In this document: in pieces, positions 13,501-28,400 of the stretch
Layout: each line of letters starts with the position of its first letter
How positions within the stretch are numbered: position 1 is the first letter of the stretch
Assembly (NCBI GenBank): GCA_008694505.1
Contig: VZDJ01000052.1
Location: forward strand, 5,645,722 to 5,709,721
From: Cyanoderma ruficeps
Lineage: Eukaryota > Chordata > Aves > Passeriformes > Timaliidae
Direction: 5' to 3'
Length of the DNA stretch: 64,000 nucleotides
The notes under the pieces: generated by a model
The model's input: only the letters and a program-made list of their open reading frames with translations
Databases searched by the model: none
What the model was told of the DNA's origin: nothing
Made by a program: the position numbers and the translations under genes

Positions 13501-16500
13501 TAGTGCATGTAACCCCGGATTTTAAATTGCTTCTTGGTCTCGAGAGTTTCTAAACATCAGTGTCAACAATGAATGAATGAATACACTGGGACTTCAGTTA
13601 CTGCAGGATCAAGACTTTGGCACGAGCACAGAAGGTTTCAGAACAAAATAATTTTCAACATCATCTCAGGAAAGTTCCATTATTTACAAATATACTACTC
13701 CATGCTATTTAAAACTGAACATCAGAAGAATCCAAATGTCCAGAATTTTGCATTCAACGTGAGCATACCACCTAAAGCTTCCATACTAACTAAATATACA
13801 GTTACTAATGCCAGTAAAAAATCCAATGGTAAAATCAGCAGTTTCTGGCCAACCAGCTCTGATGCAATAAGCTTCTGACTTCTGCTGCCAGATTAGCTCC
13901 AAAGCTCCAGGAACTCACTAGTTGCATGGCAACAGGCTTGCCAACCCTGCAAGCCAAGTGCCTTGATCACGGAGCATTAACATAAATGTTGCATTCAATA
14001 AAACTCCACAGCTGCAGAGTTACAAAGCAGAACTGGAGCAGTCAGACAGCCAAGATCCCAGCCCAAACACTGCCCCAAGTGCTCTGCACAAGTCTGCTGC
14101 CTTATTGCTCCACTCCTGGTTTAATTTCTGTTTGCATTCTTCATTGGAAGGGAGAGTTCTGCATGTCTGATAAGACATTAAAAATAATTTAATCATCACA
14201 TAATTACACAGAAATTGCCTAATTATCCTTGAGATTATTGGCGGGGGAAGAGTAAAAATCCCCAAATTCACACCAACCACGTGAAAATACTGCATTTCTC
14301 TGCCAGTGATCTCTTCCAGAATCCAAGGATGTTCTCCTAAAATTAATGACTTCACCTCAAATTCATGCTTTTTCCATTATCTGTGCCAGCAGTTCATGTT
14401 GAAGATTTCTTCCACTTATTACTTATCAAGAGCACCAGACCACTTAAAAAGGAAACAGAGATCCTCCCCTGGCAGTCACCCAAAATTGGAGTACAGAGTC
14501 AAAAGGAAAGGACAGTGAGATCAGTCAGTGGTGGCTCCATAAACAGTTCATGACTCTTCATTAATCATTACATAGCTGAACTACACCTGAACAATAAGCA
14601 GAAAAGTGCCTAAAATGAACTTTAACAATTAAAAAACCGGTGTCTGCTCTATTTTAATAGCAAACATTACATATTATGTGTTGAGTGGTTGTGAGTATGG
14701 ATGGATTAAATAGGTACTGCCGTCACTGAGATGCAAACACTTGTTTTTCTTCACTGAAATGCAAAATACTTCAGATGAAAAACACAGAGACTACTTTTTG
14801 AGTTTTGAAAAATCTGATATACTTCAAATTATTTAAAAATGTTTTTTAAATAAGCTTGCAACAAACGTTTTGATTTCAGCATATTTTCAAAAACACTTAG
14901 TACTTCTGAAAAATCTGAGAAATATTTTATGCTCTTTGAGTTTCATGCAATTCTTACAGGTTATGACCCATAATTATTTTTTAAACTATGAACAGTCCCT
15001 TTGTGCCTTAGACCCCGAAAGACACAAACATATTTATACACAGACCTTCATAAATCCAGTACAGAGATTACAGAAATTATTACATTCTGTGAAATCAGCT
15101 AGAAGTCAATAGCTTTGGCACTCCTGCTGAACAGGACACACACATGTCCTTATGTCCATGAATGAATCTATAAATACAAGCATGCCTTGCAGCTTCTCCT
15201 TGGCAGCTCTCCAAGGATTTTCTAATATTTTAAGTCAAAAATCACTATTAGCAATAAAAATGCCTTCATGGAAGGTGCTTCCCTTAACAACATGTAGAGA
15301 TTTTTATGCACACAGAAAGAGTTTTCAAGATGATTGACAGGGAAGTCCATAAGCAGAGCCTACAGTGAAAGCCCCACAAAACCTGGATGCAAATAGGACT
15401 TAAAGACTCCCACAGGAAGAAGGGACTTCATAAACCTTGGATTTGGTCAGGAGACTGTTTCTCTGCTCTCCTTTGAAAGAGGGTAGGGACAAGAAAGTGT
15501 TAGGAGAGTGAGATTTCCCTTGCAGCACGATGTAGATCTGAAAGGAAAAGTTTCCTGCAGAAACCAACACTCTGGTACTATTCCAAAACCAGTAACTGGT
15601 AAGAAAAGATGAAGACAACGGGAAAACCAGGAGAATCTAACTATGGAACTTCTCACTTCTCCACTGAGAATGAAGAATCCATTCACTCTCTCCTCTGACT
15701 AATAACAAACAAAAAGTGCACTCATTAGAGAGATTACTGCAACTGAAAGGCAAGGATGTTCTTAATTAAAAATCCAAAAGTAATAAAATGGTCATTAACA
15801 ATCTATGAGTGTAAGAAAGCTGGAGCTGGGCAAATGGCAGTCATGCAGGCCTCCCCCAAAAATAGACACTGTTAAATGCTTGGTAGTTATCTGTCACTGG
15901 CTCAGTCTCACCCTGCTGCAGCTTCTTCAGTCTTTCCAAATTTGCATGTGACACATTTTAGTTAGATATGCAGTTGTCAGCAGCCCCTTAATTGCATTAG
16001 AAAAAACGTGCAGATATATAATATATATGACATCTCGTAAGACCAGAAGATATTAGATAAGTTTCTGCTTTTGAAAGAGATACTTTTTTTTAAAAAAAAC
16101 CTTCCAATAAATCAGTTTGCCAAGACATCCCTCTGGGAATTCAGTGGCAGAAACATGAAATGCAAGATCAGCAGATTATTAAAATACTGATATAGTAACT
16201 CAGAGCTGAGCAACTAATGAACTGTAAAGTTCACTTCTAAAAGGAGGACACTCATATATTAAACATGCCCACAGTATTTTCGCTGTTCATTATAAATATT
16301 AATTTAGAGTGGGAAGGTGAACTGTGCAAAATAAAGCTCAACTCTGATAGATTCTGATAAGATCCTTTTAAGGATCAAGTCTCTTTGGAATAATACATAG
16401 TCACTAAAGACACAACTCTGCCAAGTTTGGTACTAAAATGCATTTTAGCATCATGGTGAATCCTAAATTAGTTCAATGACAGAGGAGCAGAAACAGACAG

Positions 16501-19324
16501 ATGAGTTTCGGTTTACCAAACAAACTGAACTGCTACTCACACTGCAAAACTAATCCAAAATTACCATGAATTAAAGCTATTTGAAATAAAGGTAAAAATA
16601 TGGAAAGCCATCAATCATCCACACATGCAACACTGTTAATGAAATTCCTTCAAAGAAAACAAATGCCAAATCTTTACTGCAGCACACAATATTTTGTGTT
16701 TCATCCATCACAACTTGCTCTTTCCCCTCTGATAAACAACGACACAGTAGTTTGTAGAAATGCTGATGAGTAGAAGAAACCCAGAGCATATTATACAGGT
16801 CTCCTGCCATTCCCTTGTGATGTTCCATGTCCCAAAGCAGGAATGGACACAACACAACAGCCTGAACTGTGCAGAACAGAGAAGACATCATCAAGGGTTC
16901 CAGACCAGGTACTCACATGCCAGTACCTATCTAAAACCACTAGCTGACATCATCAAATGCTTATCTTGCTTCTAATTTTTAGCATGCTTGGTATCTAGCA
17001 AATATGAGCATATTTGAACCTCTCTGATAATTTAGTGAAAGCTGTTGTGAAGTGAAAGCTCAGTCAAGGCTGGAAGAAGATACTATTGGCAGCCTTGGAA
17101 GACTTGGTATTTGTAGTGACTTACAAAACTTCTTTACAGAGGAACAGATAGCTGAATAAAAATATGTGTTTTCCTACAGAAATTAGACAGTTATGCTGCT
17201 GCATAACTAGACCAGTAATTCTGTTAATGCATTAGATGTGACTCTCAGTAAGTTTACCTAAGACACAAACATATGGCAACACAGAAGGGCCAATAAGGAA
17301 CAAACTGGCACAATAAACTAGCAAATGTATTGACCTTGCAAGCAAAACCATGAACAGAGAGACGGTGATAAAAGAAAATAAACTGCAAAAGAAAATTGCC
17401 TCTATAAGATACTTATAAAGTGAGTAGTGTAGGGAACTTAAAATACAGATAAAATCCACAGGAAAAATATTAACTATGAACTGTTAATGACAACAAAAAC
17501 AACTTCAGTGGGAAGAATCCAAGATGAAGTCAACTATGTACCTGTGCTCTAGGCTGGGATCTTCTCCTGTTGTACACTCTTGGGTGCTGCACTTTATTTT
17601 GACCTAATGATACTACTCATGTTGTCATGGTTCTTCAAAACAAGCAAATAAATAAGAATAAAAAAACCCCCACTTCCTCCTGTAACACCAAAAAAAGCCT
17701 GAATTTGTGCTGTCAGTCACAAATGCTTGATTCAAAAAGGTGAAATTAATATGCTGCAGCACATGGGACATTTTAATAGTGGCTTTAGGAACATCAGATT
17801 CCTCCTGAATCCAATCACTACCTACCAGAACGAAGTTGATCTCTCTGATGCAGCTGTTAAACAATTCAGTTGTTCCCCAAGGTACTGTCAGGACCAACAA
17901 CCAACTCTGCAGAAAACTAATCTAGCACATTTTCCTAAATGGAGAAAATCAGTCCACACAGGGATTCAGGTGGCCCTTTTCCATGTCAGCTGGATCACTG
18001 CCTGGCTCTTTTTTCTAGAGGTAGATGCAATTAGGATATTTCTGTTGACAGACTCTAACTTCCAAGAGGAAATGAAAATTTATTCAAATAAAAATGCTGA
18101 TGTGATACTGATGTTCACAAGTAATATTTTTTAAAGCATTTGTGTACAGAGAACAATTCAACTTCCCATTAAAAACTCAGTTTTACCTTAAAAAATTCTG
18201 TAATTTAAAAAAGATGACTTAATTATTTTATTTTCTCTCTCTCTCTCCTTTTTCTTTTTTGAACTTTTTCTTAGATATCTGGTGCACAGTAGTTTCCATT
18301 TCTGGTTTTCATACTGTTTTGATATGTGAACAATCTTGAGCCTCAGACTTACTTCATTTTTGGCTTTTAACAAAGACCAAGAAAGCATGTGCAAACTATT
18401 GCATGCCTCTCCTTCCTGAACATATTCATATTTTTTAATATACTGCCCATGAATATATGGCCCAAGCTGCTTTACTTGTCCTAACTCTCAAATCAGGGTC
18501 ACTTTCATTGCTTGAATGATTTATTTCTTCTAATATCCAAGGAAACATGTAGGAAGGAAGAAAAATGTTAATAATTAGAAGTTATATGTGAAAACTAAAA
18601 ACTGTAATTCCATAAACACTCAGTACAATGAACTAAAGCTCCACCAGGCACAGCTCCTCATCCTGAATGCCCAGAGTCTCCAAAGTGATCAGATCAATTT
18701 TTCATTTTGCAGGCAAACCCCACACGAGCTGGCAAATCATCTGCTGCTAGAACTGCTCTGTAAAGCTCTTGCCTTCCCCAGAGTGATGTGACAGCATCTT
18801 GCCCTTTTGTTCTACAAGCCTGAGGCCTTGTGCCATCTCAGGAAAGGCTGTTTCTGGCATTTTGGGTCTCTCTTTGTTCCAGTGGGGTTATGAGGTTTTC
18901 ACAGTTTAGTACCTATAAATTATTGACCTTTTTTTCATTGCCTGTTGGTATTCTGTTTGTTAGTAATGTGCTATTTTTTCATTTACATCCACTTGTATGT
19001 CACTCCTTATTGGTGGGAAGGGATTGGTTTGGAATGAAGGGGAAGGTTACTCATTTCAGAATGCCCATCTCTTTAAACTGTCTCAAACAAAGGCACCATG
19101 TCCAAGGCCTTACAGATGAAAAGAGGTGACACTCACAGCTCTTCCCACGAGCACCGATAGAGCTACTCCATGACAGAAAGTCCCTGGATTGGTCAAGCAG
19201 GAACTGTGTGGGTGAAATTGTGCTGGCAGTCTGAAATCACCACTCTTTTTGAGTAAACGTATTTCAAACCACTTTTTTTCAAGTCTCTGCCCTTTTCTGT
19301 AAAAGAAGTTTTACCCAAACTTAC
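10576..19324. other. No gene recognised; holds one ambiguous base
   Basis: Probably a KIF16B intron following the exon at 19325. A poly(A) run of about 15 bases is followed by one undetermined base (N) at 11453, an assembly uncertainty. A TC-rich run lies near 18234-18250 and a T8A8 palindrome near 16084. The final PX exons were searched for here and not found. Confidence 0.6.
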
Positions 19325-19414
19325 CTCTGGGTATTTCAGTTTTAAAGTTTTATGCAATTCCCGAAAACGACTGTACCGCCGAAATACCGTCCACGTCTCA
19401 TCCAGGACTGTTAT
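19325..19414 (-). CDS. KIF16B: KIF16B exon: PX basic motif
   Basis: This 90-bp exon encodes ITVLDETWTVFRRYSRFREL followed by HKTLKLKYPE. RRYSRF is the PX-domain motif whose arginine contacts the 3-phosphate of PI3P, so the lipid-binding core is intact here. The acceptor is GCTGTAG before ATAACA and the donor is CCAGAG followed by GTAAGT. The following exon (human AALEFPPKKLFGNK onward) was searched for down to position 1 and not seen. Confidence 0.96.
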
Positions 19415-22400
19415 CTACAGCACACAGTATAAAAAGGACAAACAGAAGTAAACTCACACAATGTACAACACTAAAACCCACGCAGTACACAAGGTTATAA
19501 AATTAAAATGGACAGCTTTTAGCTGCCTTAAATCCAAAAACTTTTATAAGTTTACTTAATTTTTCTTTCATTATAGTGACAGAACTGTATTTAATAAGGA
19601 GCACTGACTGCAAAACAAAAAAAAATCTGAATGCATTTATTCCTTAATCCACAGTGGTTTGACAAGACTGTAAACACATGAAAACATTCCCAATCACTTC
19701 TTGGTGCAGCTATTTGACTCTCAGTATTATAACCAGTGGGTGTTCCATTAATGAATAATTATCATCCAGAATAAGTGTAGTGTAGCCTCTCAAAGTATTC
19801 ACAGAACTGTATATTCTTATACCTAGATACTGACAATTAATAAATACATATTTCTTGGACACACAGAGTTCATTACCACATAGAATGAGATTCCAGTTTG
19901 TAGGGTAAAATATTATACCAGCTTTTAGTAGAAGATACTCCTTTAAGACACTCTTGGTCTGTGTCTTCAAAATGGTGATGAACATTCCATTTATATAGGA
20001 AGTTTTCTTAAAATCAACATAATTGCTCTTGTGAACAGAATGCATAACAGGAGCAAAGAGGGAAGGCAAACCAACTTTTACCATCAGTTACTCACAAAGT
20101 TCTCACTAGAACTGAGATACTAAACACTATCTGAAATTAGGTGACAATAATTAAGGACATTTCTAAGTGGGTCATAAAAAGTACTGTGTTGTATATGTCT
20201 GTTATAGAGGGTATGATTGAAAAACAAATCTCAATGTTAAACAAAGTCTTAACTGGCCCCCAAAGCACAACAATAATGTTATTAGGACAGACAGAATCGA
20301 ACTTCACTTGAATAAAGAGAATTACATTGCACCTGGCATGGCAATAGCATTTCCAGAACACAGCCCTTTTACCCTACAACTGATCCAAAAAGTCTGCGTT
20401 GGGATTATTTTCCTCCATTTAAAAAACCCTGTATGACAGACTATACCCTCGGTAGGAATGGGAGAGGGACATGTGCAGATGCTTTGAACAACAAGTAAAG
20501 CAATTTTGAAAAGCCCTTTGCTTTTTACATAGTTTGCTAATACAGTTAAAAGTATTTTCTTAAGAACAAAATCCATATAGTTAAGTACATCTGCACGACA
20601 GATTTTGGAATATTCTTGCCTAGGCACTGCTGTGATCCTAAATTTGCCTCAGAATTGTGGGTTGTTTTTTCTCACTCAAAGGCACCATTTCCTATGTAAA
20701 ACCTATAAATCTGAAAGGAGATATCACAGTCCTGTCTCCTTATCTTTTCTTCTCATGATGACTGATAGAAAATCACTCAGGAGACATTTTCAATCCGTTC
20801 CACTGTAAAGCACATCACAGAACTTGTCCTCTTTCTGCCCCATAGCAACAGAAGTAACACCACTGCTGGGGGAGAAAAAAGGAATATTCCACCTGATTCT
20901 GAAAGCAATTAGAAAAAAAACTGGAAATGCCAAATTTCTTTATCTGGGCTGGTTAAACTGTCCACAGTCATCGTGAGAACACATATTTCTTCAAATGGAC
21001 CTTGTTGAAACTGTTCCTCACACTACAAAACCAGCATCTGAAAAGCTGTAAGTTTTCTAAATTCCTTGTAGCCTTTTTCTATTTCATTATTGAGGGTATT
21101 AATCTGATAATGTTGACAGAATATTAGACTTTTTACTAATTTAAGCAGTTACAGGGCATGCATCATTTTCTTAAAGAACTATGTATCAATGAGAACTGCC
21201 TCTGCTTTACTCCCACTCTGCAACAGTTCACCAAACTCAGAAATAAATTTAGACTGGAAACATTGACTTTTTGAGCAGTTCCAACACAGCATCTGGCTGA
21301 ACAGAAATGCAACTGGATCTAAAAGAAAGCACTGCTTGAGGCTGCATCTGCCTGGATCTTTTCTTATAGAATAGTTGTCAGCCATCACTAAAAGGCTTTG
21401 AAACACAAGAACATCAGTTTTGAAAGAATACCAAACAGGATAAATGAAAAGAGGGAACTCAGAACAATGAGGGAAAGCTGAATAAGAATGAGAAGGCTTA
21501 TCTACAACTTTCACTGTTGTCAGAGGATCCCTGCTCGATTCCAGGCTTTGTTTCCATCACCTGCTCTCAGGAGACCCTGTGTGTCTTCATGAGAGCTGGA
21601 GTTCCACCTTCCCTTGCCTTGCTGCTCCTTCTGCCAACTCTGCAGCCACGGGCACTGTCATAACAGACGCCTCTGGTTTCATTGATGCAAAAGCTCTTCC
21701 CACACTGTTTCTAGCACAGCCTTGTCTGAATATCCTGACACAACATGAAAGGAAGGGAAGAACACCAGAATAGTTCCCTGGCATACTAATTCAGCTCTAA
21801 CACAAATATGTTTAGACCTGATTAAGCTATTACTGTTTCATCATGTCTTGAAAGACAACACATAAAACTGTCACTCAAATGGAAGCTTTTTTGGAAATGA
21901 ATCAATCAGTTCATACAGAATATTTAATAGCAGACTAATACAAACAGCTCCATGACATATTCCTGCTGCAAAAGAAGGTGCTGTCTTAGCTCTAATAAAT
22001 TATCAGTTTCTTCCTGTTTTGAATTCTCTCCAGTCAGTTCTTGTGGGACTCACTCAACATCTTTAATTAGGATCTGTATCCAGTGAAAGAACCTGAGTGG
22101 AGAGAACATCCTACTGGCCTATTCCCATCCATGTCTATATTGACAAGGTGCTGAACCTGCACTAAAACAATATCTTGTTGATAGTATGTTAGGGTTGAAA
22201 GACTTAAGAATTGACCATGAAGCTGCCAAGGGAAGTGGAATTCATTTTCTCTCTTCTGGCATATAAACAAAATAATCTCTACTACTGTATGTCACAAGAA
22301 GAAATTTATATATTTGTTATATACAGAAATTTATTATATTTGTTCCTCTACGTAACAATATGCAGGATTTAACTACAAACACAACGACTAGGAACATCTG

Positions 22401-25400
22401 TTGAAGGAAAGACCTCTGAGATATCTGGGATTCACAGTTTTGGGGACTGTCTTAAAATTCAACTCAACCATCACTTGTCACTTTTTCAGGTTCCAAACGG
22501 CTATGACATGCAGATAGGTCAGCTACCCATTTTCCCAAAAGCAAGAGGGACCTTGCTGAAGAAAGCTTATTTAGGGCCTAGCGAAGGAAATGAGACTAGC
22601 AACACCTCAGTTCTTTCCCACAACTGACATATATTTCAGATGAAATACATATAATAAACTAAAACTACGAGAAGAAAGGGAGAAATCAGGAATTATTTTG
22701 ACAGCTGACATGGTATTCTGACCTATGAGGAAGAGATTAAATGAATAGGTACATTTAATCTCCACCCCCTGCCACATTTTCCTGATTTTTAAGGCAAAAA
22801 AACCCCACAAACCCACTATTCCACGTGTTTTAATTTTCTATAGAAAAACTGTAGGAGCTTCTGAAGATTAATACAGATCAAAGGAGAGCTGGGAGCTCTG
22901 CATGGAAAAGTTTTAAAATAGAAAACTTTGTGGAAGGTCTGTGGATTGCAGCATGGAGCTAAATCCTGACTACAGCAGAAGCAATCCACTGTGACACAGA
23001 GACCTGGAGGCAAAGGAAAAAGCATTAGCAGCTGATTGATTCATGTGAGGGAATGACTGTAAGAAACATCCCCAAAACTATCAAACTGCACACACTCTTT
23101 CAACTTTTCCCTCATGCTAAGATCCCATAGAGGCTTACAGGGGTTTTACCAATGAAGGGAGAACACTTGGAAAAGAAATCCATCAAAATATTCAGAAGAG
23201 AAGCTATCTTTTTATTTTAGCCATCTTCACTAACCATCACCTAGTCCAGTAAATTTCATGTGCTGAAAATTGAGTAGAAGAGTCCTTGGGGAAGTTTCAT
23301 CAGCACTTAGTCATCTCTCAGCATCTCCCTGGCTCTGGGCTTTCACCAGCCCTGAGAAAATCAAAGTTCAACAGGCAAAAGGAAGTATTCCATCCACAAA
23401 TGGCATGGCATGTTTCAAAATGAAAATTTAATTAGCACAAACCAAGCTAAGACTGCCCATCTTAATAAAAACCTTTTCAAAAGAGAGCACAGTTCAAAAC
23501 TGGTCCTTTGCACTGCGAGGAAGGTGACTCCTCCACCTCACAGCAGCTCATGAAGCATCTGGCAGCACATTCAGTAAAGGAGGCTGCCAGTTCTGTCTCT
23601 GATGCCATGTACACCACTTATGCCACACATATGTCCACACACTCTGAGAACACATTTCCAATTAGATTTGAGATCCTGCTTTGAAAAACTCTGGCTGTGT
23701 ACCAGAGGAAACAAAATTAATAAGCTTCCCCCCGCTCCCCCCAGGATTTCTGTGCAGAAAATCAACTGAGAGTTTGGAGAAGCAACACCTTGGAAATGCA
23801 GAGTGGGAAGAATAAGAACAATAAAGAGAGCCTGAACGGAATCAAGCCCTTGTCATGCACATGTACAAAATACTTTAATAATGCTTTCATTATTTCAGGT
23901 AAATATTTCAAATCTAGGCCTTTTCTATACCTGACATTTGCATCTCAGCAAAGGGCATTCTTATAACCAATGTGCATTTAATCCTCATCTCTGGAAGTCT
24001 TCAAATTGGACTGACACTGGCTCTGGAACTGCTCACCCCAAGGGTTTGGCCAGTAGCCTCCTCTGTATAATCAACCCGCTTGGAAAATACTTGTCACCAT
24101 AGTGTCCTATACCGTGCCTTCTCCCCACCTCCCTAATTTAACAACATTGAGGCCACTTATGCAAGAGAAAGAGAACCAAAAATTGCACTTAGTGGAACAA
24201 AAGCATGAAAGAGAAGCAAATGATAAGCACTTACCTTTATTTCAAACTCATAGTGTTCATCCTTCCCCTGCCCACACAGGACATAGCGTGGAATACTAAT
24301 TTTAATTGGGTCCTTGAGGTCGTCTGGATTTGCTCCCAGTGAACGACAGACCATCCGCTTTCGTGCACATACCAAACAGGGAGAAGAAAGGAAAACCAAA
24401 ATCACTACATGAGGGAAAAAAGAAAAGAACTTCACTGAAAATGAGAAAGTGTTCTTGGGCAGAGAAGCAGGAAAAAAGGAAGCAGAAATTACTTCTGAAA
24501 TGAAGGAATTCTTTGAAAACAAAGTGGGTCTTGCCTTATAAGCAAGGCCTAGCATATTTTTATGTATACAAAAATTAAGGTGAAGTGTATTAAAAAATAT
24601 TCCTTTATTTGAAAAGGCATTTTCAGCTTAGATATCAAAAAGAAGGGAAACCAGAAGACTTTTTATTACCTCCTTTTCAAAAAAATCAGTGTATTAATCA
24701 AGCTCTCACAGTTAGCTGTAATTTTTGTACGTGTCTATCTTTTATAAGAAATGTTTACAATATCATGCAAAGCTGCAGGGGTCTAGGCAATTCAAAAAGC
24801 TCTTAAACTTTAGCAGTTCAAACCCATTTTATAATTAAATAAGTAATTCACTGTCAGAACAGTTTCCTACTATTTTTTTTAAATCATATCTGAATCCCAG
24901 GAAACTAAGCTATGATAAATTTGCACAGTCTGGACAAAGCAATCTAAAAATTTAATTCCAATGAGGGCTCATTCTTCTGACAGCCAGATGGAATAGGTAA
25001 CTATGAAATTATGTCAAAAAGAAAACATTTTTGCTACTGGAAAGATTAATGCTTTACAGTCACTATGCCCCAAAAGTAGCATAAGCATTCAGAGTGAAAA
25101 AACACAGGAACTGTTTTTAAGAAAGTCCTCTACTTGCTCCATTGAACATACTTGGTTTGAAAACCTTAATGAACTGGCACTTAAAAAAAATAACAGCAGC
25201 ATGACAAATACAAGTTAACAACCAAAAAAGATTGAAAAACGATGGCTTTAAAGTTATGACTAGGTTATATATTTGTATTTAGCACTGCTATCCATCACTT
25301 GAGCTGTAACTGTATTCTCAACATTCATCTTCTTGCAGCAACTCCTGGTGACTTCCAGTACACATGAGACTGTGTAGAAGCTGGAGAGGAATTTGAAACT

Positions 25401-28400
25401 CATTCATGAACACTCCTGCCTGTTACAGAGAGCCTTCTGACATTGTCGTGGCTCTCAAGAAGAGGAGGCTTTTATTTCATTGCCAGTCAATTATAAATGA
25501 CAATGGAATTTCCCTTAACATTAGCATTTATAAGAGTGAAAAAGAAAACACAAAGAAAGTGAATTTTTGCTCCACTGAGTTAATCTAGAGTATATTTACC
25601 ACAAACGTTTTCTTTTATTTTACGAAACCGTAAAAAAAAGTTTATGTTTGAATGGAAAAAGATTTTTAGCGACCTTTGTTTTCACAGCAAATATTGTCTC
25701 CTGTCCATTTTGCTCTTCTCTAATTACTGCCCACATTACTGGCTTTTCAGCTAAAACTCATTTCTGGAGCACTGAAATGTAAGCTGCTCTTTCCTTGGGG
25801 GAAAAGAGAAATTCATTCCCCTGAAAACAACATCATCTGTTTTAAAACAGCAATAAAACCATAAAGCCACTCTTAAAGCCACCTCTGTCAACATGTAATT
25901 TATTACCAGTCATTTTGAGAGAACTATCACAAACAGCTAATAAGAGAGGAAAACAATCTCGAACACAAAGTGTTGTGGAAAATGTGCCCTAATACAATAA
26001 ATAATGTTTTGATATCAATAAACAACGATCTTTATGTTTACTTTGCATAGTAAAAATAGTAGAAATATTAGAAGTTCTGTGTTATGAAGTTGTTTTCCAT
26101 GAAAGTGCAGAGTATTCCTTGAGTTAGATTTTTTAAAAAGCAGAGAAGACAAAAAGCGTTATTGGGTAACACAAGATGCACAAACATTTGACTTTGGAGT
26201 ATAATCAGAAAAGAAATCGGTTGCAGAGACGGATTTCCTTTACCAGCCTTGATTAAGATCAGCCTTGATCAGTCCTCTGAGGTAATGCCACTGAATGCTG
26301 ACTTTGGGCAAGGCCCAGAAGGAATGCCACAGTGATGTCACTGAGGGAGCCACCCCTGAGCAGGACTGACATGATGATACTACTCTGCCTACTCATTTGC
26401 ATACATATTCTTTGTAAAAAAAACCCCTCACAATACCTCAAAATAACATGACACAGTTTGCTCATTTTTGGACTTCCTTAAGGAAGTAGAAATGTAACGA
26501 TAAAACCCCCCATAATTCTCTATCCAAACAAGTGTTCATCCTTCCAGACATAACTCCCCTACCCAACGCAAGCTATTTCTTTTTAAATCCCATGTGAGTT
26601 ATATTATCGTGTCCTAACATATGGCAAAAACAAATGGGAAATGTTCTTATACTAGGAGAGAGACTGAAGTCTAACTCTGTCTAGTAGATTTCACCTCTGC
26701 TTGGCAATATGCTTACAGAATTTAGAATTTCAGATTAGATACCACTGCTTTTTCTGCCAAGAACCATCTTCCTCAAACAAGGCAGATGGCATATTCAAGC
26801 AACAGGATTCAAAAGATACTCAGCTCCCCTTGCAAGGGAAGAAACAAAAGACAGGAGACAACAGCTCATTTATTATTTGAACATCTGACAGGGGTAACAG
26901 GTAAAATACCCCTTGTCCTAAGCTAGAGGGAAGCCTTGACTAATGGAAATATTCTGCTAATGTCCAGTAGCTCCATTTTTTTTCTTGGGCTGTAGTAATA
27001 AAAAGACTGTAAGAGATGCAGTCTTACAGCATCAACAACCCCATCAGTAAGCAAGCAGAGAATGATGAAAGTAAGGGCCAAGCACATTACATGGGCAGAA
27101 CTCCAGAGTTAAACTCACTCCATCTGTCAGGCGGTGTCCTCAGCTGTCAACAACCCACTTGGAGCATGACAAACGTGCACACAGATGACAGACCCCAAAA
27201 CATCTGTCCTGCCACAGTAGCACGACCAAAGGTTGAAATGCTATTTAAAGCACAGCTCCTTCTGCACTTGTGACAAATTTTGGTATGAAAGCGCAATAAA
27301 CCTTGAATGTAAAACTCTGAAGAAGAAGAGAATTGTCAATGCTAATATTCCCAAAATTGCACGTATAAAAGCTGTAAACATCTGTAATATTAAGAGCATG
27401 CAGTGAAATTAAGATTAAAAAATCTGCAGATGTTTTGAAATATTGAGATCAAGGGTATGAAGTAAATGAGGAGCATGAAAAACAAAGATAATAAAAAAGA
27501 CTAAGGAAAAGACAATCAAGGAGGAATAGAGAAGACATTAATGAAGATAGATAGTATATGGCAGGAGCTAGAAAACACAGCCAGAATGGAAATCGTAAGA
27601 CAGAGCTGTAATTACAGCTCTGTAATTACAGTTTTCATCCACCTACCATATAACATAGAAGCATTTAATTTCATCACTTTCCCAAGGAATTGTATGTACA
27701 GCGTACCAGAGATGTACAAAATGCAAGCACTCAATTAACAATTATTATTGCTTACATGTGTGTACAGAGTCTGTGGTATTCCCTCAGAGCTCAAAGGCCC
27801 CTTTTCTCTATTGATGAAAAGTAAAAAAAGGAGGGGGGAGGGGAAGGATTTTATCAATATTTATTAGCCTTTTATTTTGAATGTATCTAAACGTATTTGG
27901 ATTTCAACACCTAGTCAAATGCATAATTAGCCAAATGGCTTCTTCACTGGAACTGAATGTTAATTTCCAGATTTCCAAAGGGATATGCAAACTGCTTCGA
28001 AGTATTGATGGGATGACTGTCAGCTGAGTATTTATTTCTTTTTCACAGTTTTCAGAAAAAACAATTCCTGAATCAGGTCCAACCTTGCTCCTTTTAGAAA
28101 ACACAAGCTCAATTTTTGTGCACTTCTCTTTGTCTGGCAAAACTGCACAATATCATTCAAAGTGTACAACCAAAGGCTGTCCAGTTGTGATCACTAGCAT
28201 GGAGCATCCAAAATGTTAGGTGCAGAAAAAAAGACATTACTTTACTTTAAATGACCTCTATGAGTAGTTGTAAGAACAAGACTCCTATAAACAGTCTGTT
28301 TAGCACAGTCTACTTTCACTGATGTATACAGCAATACCAGAATGTCACCTAGTGAAGATTTAATACTTCTCATGTTTTCACAGAGTAACTAAACCAGGTC

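Noticed and set aside
18830..19129. GGCACCATGTCCAAGG-like string also seen near 3685
   Set aside because: The similarity is about 15 bases and does not extend, so it does not support a repeat family.
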